From positions 1 through 6,370 of the forward strand of contig MFLH01000038.1 in NCBI GenBank assembly GCA_001781275.1: a stretch of DNA of 6,370 nt, read 5' to 3'. The notes under the pieces are model-generated. The model had not been told where the DNA came from. It saw only the letters and a program-made list of their open reading frames with translations, and searched no databases. The number at the start of each line of letters is the position of its first letter. Positions within the stretch are counted from its first letter, which is position 1. Made by a program: the position numbers and the translations under genes. The DNA comes from Candidatus Kaiserbacteria bacterium RIFCSPHIGHO2_02_FULL_54_11b. Lineage in GTDB: Bacteria; Patescibacteriota; Minisyncoccia; Phycocordibacterales; UBA2100. Below are positions 5,110 to 6,370 of this stretch, one piece after another.

Positions 5110-5167
5110 TTCCCAAGGTCCGGGCAGCAGCCCGTTGTACAAACCGCGTTCACGCAATCGCAACTCA

Positions 5168-5175
5168 AGAGGGGG
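5168..5175 (+). promoter_or_regulatory. Shine-Dalgarno site deciding the start at 5182
   Basis: A purine-rich AGAGGGGG lies about 6 nt before ATG 5182. It supports this ATG over the in-frame ATG at 5191. It is the only clear Shine-Dalgarno in the window, unlike the leaderless-looking genes on the left. Confidence 0.6.
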
Positions 5176-5181
5176 AACGTC

Positions 5182-5739
5182 ATGTCTGACATGACAAAGA
5201 CGCCTCCCACCGTGCGCGGTGTGAGGGCTTACATGCAACGTGAGGTTCTCACGCTGCCGAACTTCATAACAATGATGCGCATCTGCTGCGTCGTCGGAAT
5301 GTTCGCAGAGGCGAAGCGGCCAGTCCTTGTTCTTGTCCTCGCTTTTGCGGCTTGGCTGAGCGACGGCGTGGACGGCTTCGTCGCAAAAAAATTCGGCTCC
5401 TGCACCAAGCTCGGCGCGCGCCTCGATCAGTATGCGGACTGGAGTTTCGGGGTTGCATTGTTGTATACGATCTTCGTCGCCGAACACTTCACGTGGTACA
5501 ACGCGCCACTCTTGCTATTGATCGGCGGGTATCTTCTTCTCCGAATGAGGTACCTGGCGGTGGAGACGACGGAGGTCGCCAAATTGAAGACCTTCGTGCA
5601 GTTTCTTGGCGGTGTTGTAATCCTCGGCGGACATGCGTTCGAGACTGGCCTGTTGCTCGTCATCGGCTATTTAATCGTGGGTAGCTCCTTGCCGCTCATG
5701 TTCAAATCGCTTCGGAGTTACGGCTCCCAAGAGAAATAA
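5182..5739 (+). CDS. CDP-alcohol phosphatidyltransferase family protein (PgsA-like)
   Basis: The 185-aa integral membrane protein belongs to the family that joins a CDP-diacylglycerol or CDP-alcohol to an alcohol in phospholipid synthesis; PgsA makes phosphatidylglycerolphosphate. The N-terminal Leu-Pro-Asn-Phe-Ile-Thr-Met-Met-Arg (25-33) is the usual entry to the first helix. The catalytic motif is Asp61-x2-Asp64-Gly65-x2-Ala68-Lys69-x8-Gly78-x3-Asp82-x3-Asp86: all four aspartates and both glycines are kept. The arginine normally following the alanine is lysine here. Hydrophobic stretches near 34-60, 88-101, 108-121, 138-150 and 156-172 fit the family's six-helix plan. The length is typical. 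The acceptor alcohol (glycerol phosphate, inositol phosphate, serine) cannot be fixed from the sequence. The gene has its own promoter candidate, leader, Shine-Dalgarno and terminator, so it is a single-gene unit. Confidence 0.88.
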   Translation: MSDMTKTPPTVRGVRAYMQREVLTLPNFITMMRICCVVGMFAEAKRPVLVLVLAFAAWLSDGVDGFVAKKFGSCTKLGARLDQYADWSFGVALLYTIFVAEHFTWYNAPLLLLIGGYLLLRMRYLAVETTEVAKLKTFVQFLGGVVILGGHAFETGLLLVIGYLIVGSSLPLMFKSLRSYGSQEK

Positions 5740-5761
5740 TCACCGAACATCGGTGTGAGAC

Positions 5762-5798
5762 TCGGCCCGGCCCTATAAGGTCCGGGCCGGCCATTTTT
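5762..5798 (+). terminator. Intrinsic terminator after the phosphatidyltransferase gene
   Basis: A GC-rich stem (5762-5773 with 5779-5790, one C/T mismatch and one terminal G-T pair) encloses the loop TATAA. Four nt later comes TTTTT at 5794-5798. A weaker hairpin, CACCGA-ACA-TCGGTG (5741-5755), lies just after the stop codon. The placement 22 nt after TAA fits termination of this gene. Confidence 0.8.
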
Positions 5799-5836
5799 AA
5801 GATTTGTGCTTGGGAAATATGGAGTGCCTTATCCGA

Positions 5837-6091
5837 CTACGTCCACTCTCCGTTAATTAATTTCTCTTTCTTCTCCCGGCTCCACTTTTTCAATTGAATC
5901 TCCCTTTTTCTGGCTTGGGATTTATTGGAAAATTGAGTTGAGATATACACCAACGTAAACGGCCCTTGTTGTTTTGCCATTTGCGAACCCTTACCACTAT
6001 TGTGGAGAGCGATTCGTTCTCGAGGGTCAGGCGAAATGCCAACGTAGTAATTCTTTGTTCGGGCTCTGGCAATATAAACGTACCATTCCAT
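5837..6091 (-). CDS. GIY-YIG domain nuclease (URI/UPF0213-like)
   Basis: The 84-aa product is a single small GIY-YIG domain. It starts Met-Glu-Trp-Tyr-Val-Tyr-Ile (1-7, the 'GIY' strand) and continues to Tyr-Tyr-Val-Gly-Ile-Ser (15-20, the 'YIG' strand). Pro-Arg-Glu-Arg-Ile-Ala-Leu-His-Asn (23-31) holds the conserved Arg and His. Ala-Arg-Lys-Arg-Glu64-Ile-Gln-Leu-Lys-Lys-Trp (60-70) holds the metal-binding catalytic Glu. The tail is basic. Size and order match the YhbQ/URI-like group, common in Patescibacteria and of uncertain role; relatives include homing endonucleases and DNA-repair nucleases. A GTG at 6136 would add 15 residues, but these are translated from the palindromic repeat upstream, so ATG 6091 is preferred. 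No Shine-Dalgarno is visible. Palindromic repeats and a tRNA gene lie directly upstream. Confidence 0.9.
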   Translation of the reverse strand: MEWYVYIARARTKNYYVGISPDPRERIALHNSGKGSQMAKQQGPFTLVYISTQFSNKSQARKREIQLKKWSREKKEKLINGEWT

Positions 6092-6099
6092 GTTATTTG

Positions 6100-6119
6100 C
6101 CCCTCGACTTCGCTCGGGG
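6100..6119. repeat. Palindromic repeat, copy 1
   Basis: CCCCTCGACTTCGCTCGGGG forms a short hairpin (CCC-CGA with TCG-GGG and one bulged base, read on the minus strand). It ends 8 bp upstream of the GIY-YIG start. A related CTTCGCCTCG follows at 6122-6131. The core CGACTTCGCTC resembles the short 'cttcgactt-gctcag' palindromes seen dispersed in many environmental bacterial genomes. Confidence 0.55.
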
Positions 6120-6147
6120 TACTTCGCCTCGCCCACCCATGTTTACA

Positions 6148-6195
6148 CTGAGCGAGTCTTCGACTTGGCTCAGACCAAGGCGAAACGAGTCGAAG
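6148..6195. repeat. Palindromic repeat, copy 2 (two overlapping inverted repeats)
   Basis: CTGAGC (6148-6153) pairs with GCTCAG (6168-6173) around AGTC-TTC-GACT. The same centre supplies CTTCGACT (6158-6165), which also pairs with AGTCGAAG (6188-6195). The two folds exclude each other. The shared word TCGACTT links it to copy 1. It ends 3 bp before the 3' end of the tRNA gene. Confidence 0.6.
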
Positions 6196-6197
6196 TG

Positions 6198-6270
6198 TGC
6201 TTGGGGCCGGGATCGAACCGGCGACCCTTCCCTCTTCAGGGGAATGCTCTACCAACTGAGCTACCCAAGC
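6198..6270 (-). tRNA. tRNA-Phe (anticodon GAA)
   Basis: The 73-nt gene folds as a complete cloverleaf. The 7-bp acceptor stem GCTTGGG/CCCAAGC is perfect. The D stem is GCTC/GAGC with loop AGTTGGTA, the anticodon stem TTCCC/GGGAA with loop CTGAAGA, the variable loop GGGTC, and the T stem GCCGG/CCGGC with loop TTCGATC. The anticodon GAA reads Phe codons. The discriminator base is A (6198), and no CCA is encoded (the next bases are CAC), so CCA must be added after transcription. Confidence 0.97.
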
Positions 6271-6282
6271 ATGAGCGAAATT

Positions 6283-6291
6283 ACTATATCA
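6283..6291 (-). promoter_or_regulatory. Extended -10 promoter for tRNA-Phe
   Basis: On the minus strand TG-A-TATAGT (hexamer 6288-6283) is a good extended -10, 12 nt before the mature 5' end, leaving a short 5' leader for RNase P. No good -35 is seen. A perfect 10-bp palindrome, AGAGCGCTCT (6301-6310), lies about where a -35 would sit. Confidence 0.6.
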
Positions 6292-6308
6292 CAGAGCAAC
6301 AGAGCGCT

Positions 6309-6370
6309 CTATTGTTGGGCGGGCGACAATTTTGACTGCAATTGCTTCAACATCTCCTGAAAACTCCCGA
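6309..6370 (-). CDS. Possible C-terminus of an unidentified minus-strand gene
   Basis: On the minus strand the frame ending at TAG 6311-6309 is open from the window edge. It gives 19 residues ending Met-Leu-Lys-Gln-Leu-Gln-Ser-Lys-Leu-Ser-Pro-Ala-Gln-Gln, a plausible amphipathic helical tail with mostly G/C third positions. A second open frame ends at TGA 6291-6289 and cannot be excluded. Too little is visible to name a product. If real, the gene lies just upstream of tRNA-Phe. Confidence 0.35.
   Translation of the reverse strand, partial: GSFQEMLKQLQSKLSPAQQ

Noticed and set aside
5988..5998. An 11-bp word, CCCTTACCACT, shared with the hisS/SET inverted repeat (3175-3185)
   Set aside because: At 5988-5998 it lies inside the GIY-YIG coding sequence for a conserved Ser-Gly-Lys-Gly stretch and has no second arm nearby, so it is probably coincidence and not a second operator.
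5890..6255. A 121-codon minus-strand frame running through tRNA-Phe, the palindromes and the GIY-YIG gene
   Set aside because: It begins inside the tRNA gene and reads through repeats, which produce the Ser-Glu-Val-Glu-Gly type peptide often seen in spurious ORFs. The GIY-YIG frame is the real one.
6271..6360. A 29-codon plus-strand ORF from ATG 6271
   Set aside because: It overlaps the tRNA-Phe promoter antisense, has no Shine-Dalgarno or -10 box, and its product shows no motif.
1..6370. CRISPR array, rRNA, prophage or defence cluster
   Set aside because: No regularly spaced repeats, no rRNA-like conserved stretches, and no integrase, Cas, restriction or toxin-antitoxin genes were seen.

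Overview
The window looks like a chromosomal segment of a Patescibacteria (CPR) bacterium, most likely a moderately GC-rich member of Parcubacteria. This is inferred from gene content and style. Genes are compact and many starts appear leaderless, with a -10 box ending 6-9 nt before the ATG and no Shine-Dalgarno. There is a stand-alone SET-domain protein, a VKOR-type thioredoxin beside a DsbB-like protein, a small GIY-YIG nuclease, and a tRNA without an encoded CCA. I could not run a search, so the phylum is an inference.

Layout. Positions 1-617 hold the C-terminal part of a DoxX-like membrane protein, followed after 7 bp by an NADPH-dependent FMN reductase (625-1164). Its stop overlaps the stop of a convergent minus-strand pair: a membrane-anchored thioredoxin-like protein (2076-1696) and a DsbB/BdbC-type oxidoreductase (1694-1161). 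These two probably form an extracytoplasmic disulfide-forming system. A 28-bp divergent promoter separates that pair from a VIT1/CCC1-like transporter (2105-2620). A 139-bp convergent spacer with a long compound hairpin follows, then a SET-domain methyltransferase on the minus strand (3158-2760). A 69-bp divergent promoter region built around a perfect 17-bp inverted repeat separates SET from hisS (3228-4490). Eight bp after hisS lies a DEDDy-type 3'-5' exonuclease-like gene (4499-5074).

The right third has a different style. A CDP-alcohol phosphatidyltransferase (5182-5739) has a clear Shine-Dalgarno, a structured leader and a strong intrinsic terminator. Next comes a minus-strand GIY-YIG nuclease (6091-5837) whose upstream side is packed with palindromic repeats, then tRNA-Phe(GAA) (6270-6198) with an extended -10 promoter, and finally what may be the 3' end of another minus-strand gene.

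Most of the window is core metabolism and housekeeping. I saw no phage, CRISPR, toxin-antitoxin or secretion cluster. The parts most worth a second look are the hisS/SET palindromic operator, the hairpin between the VIT-like and SET genes, and the GIY-YIG/palindrome/tRNA arrangement, which may be a small repeat-associated mobile or homing unit.
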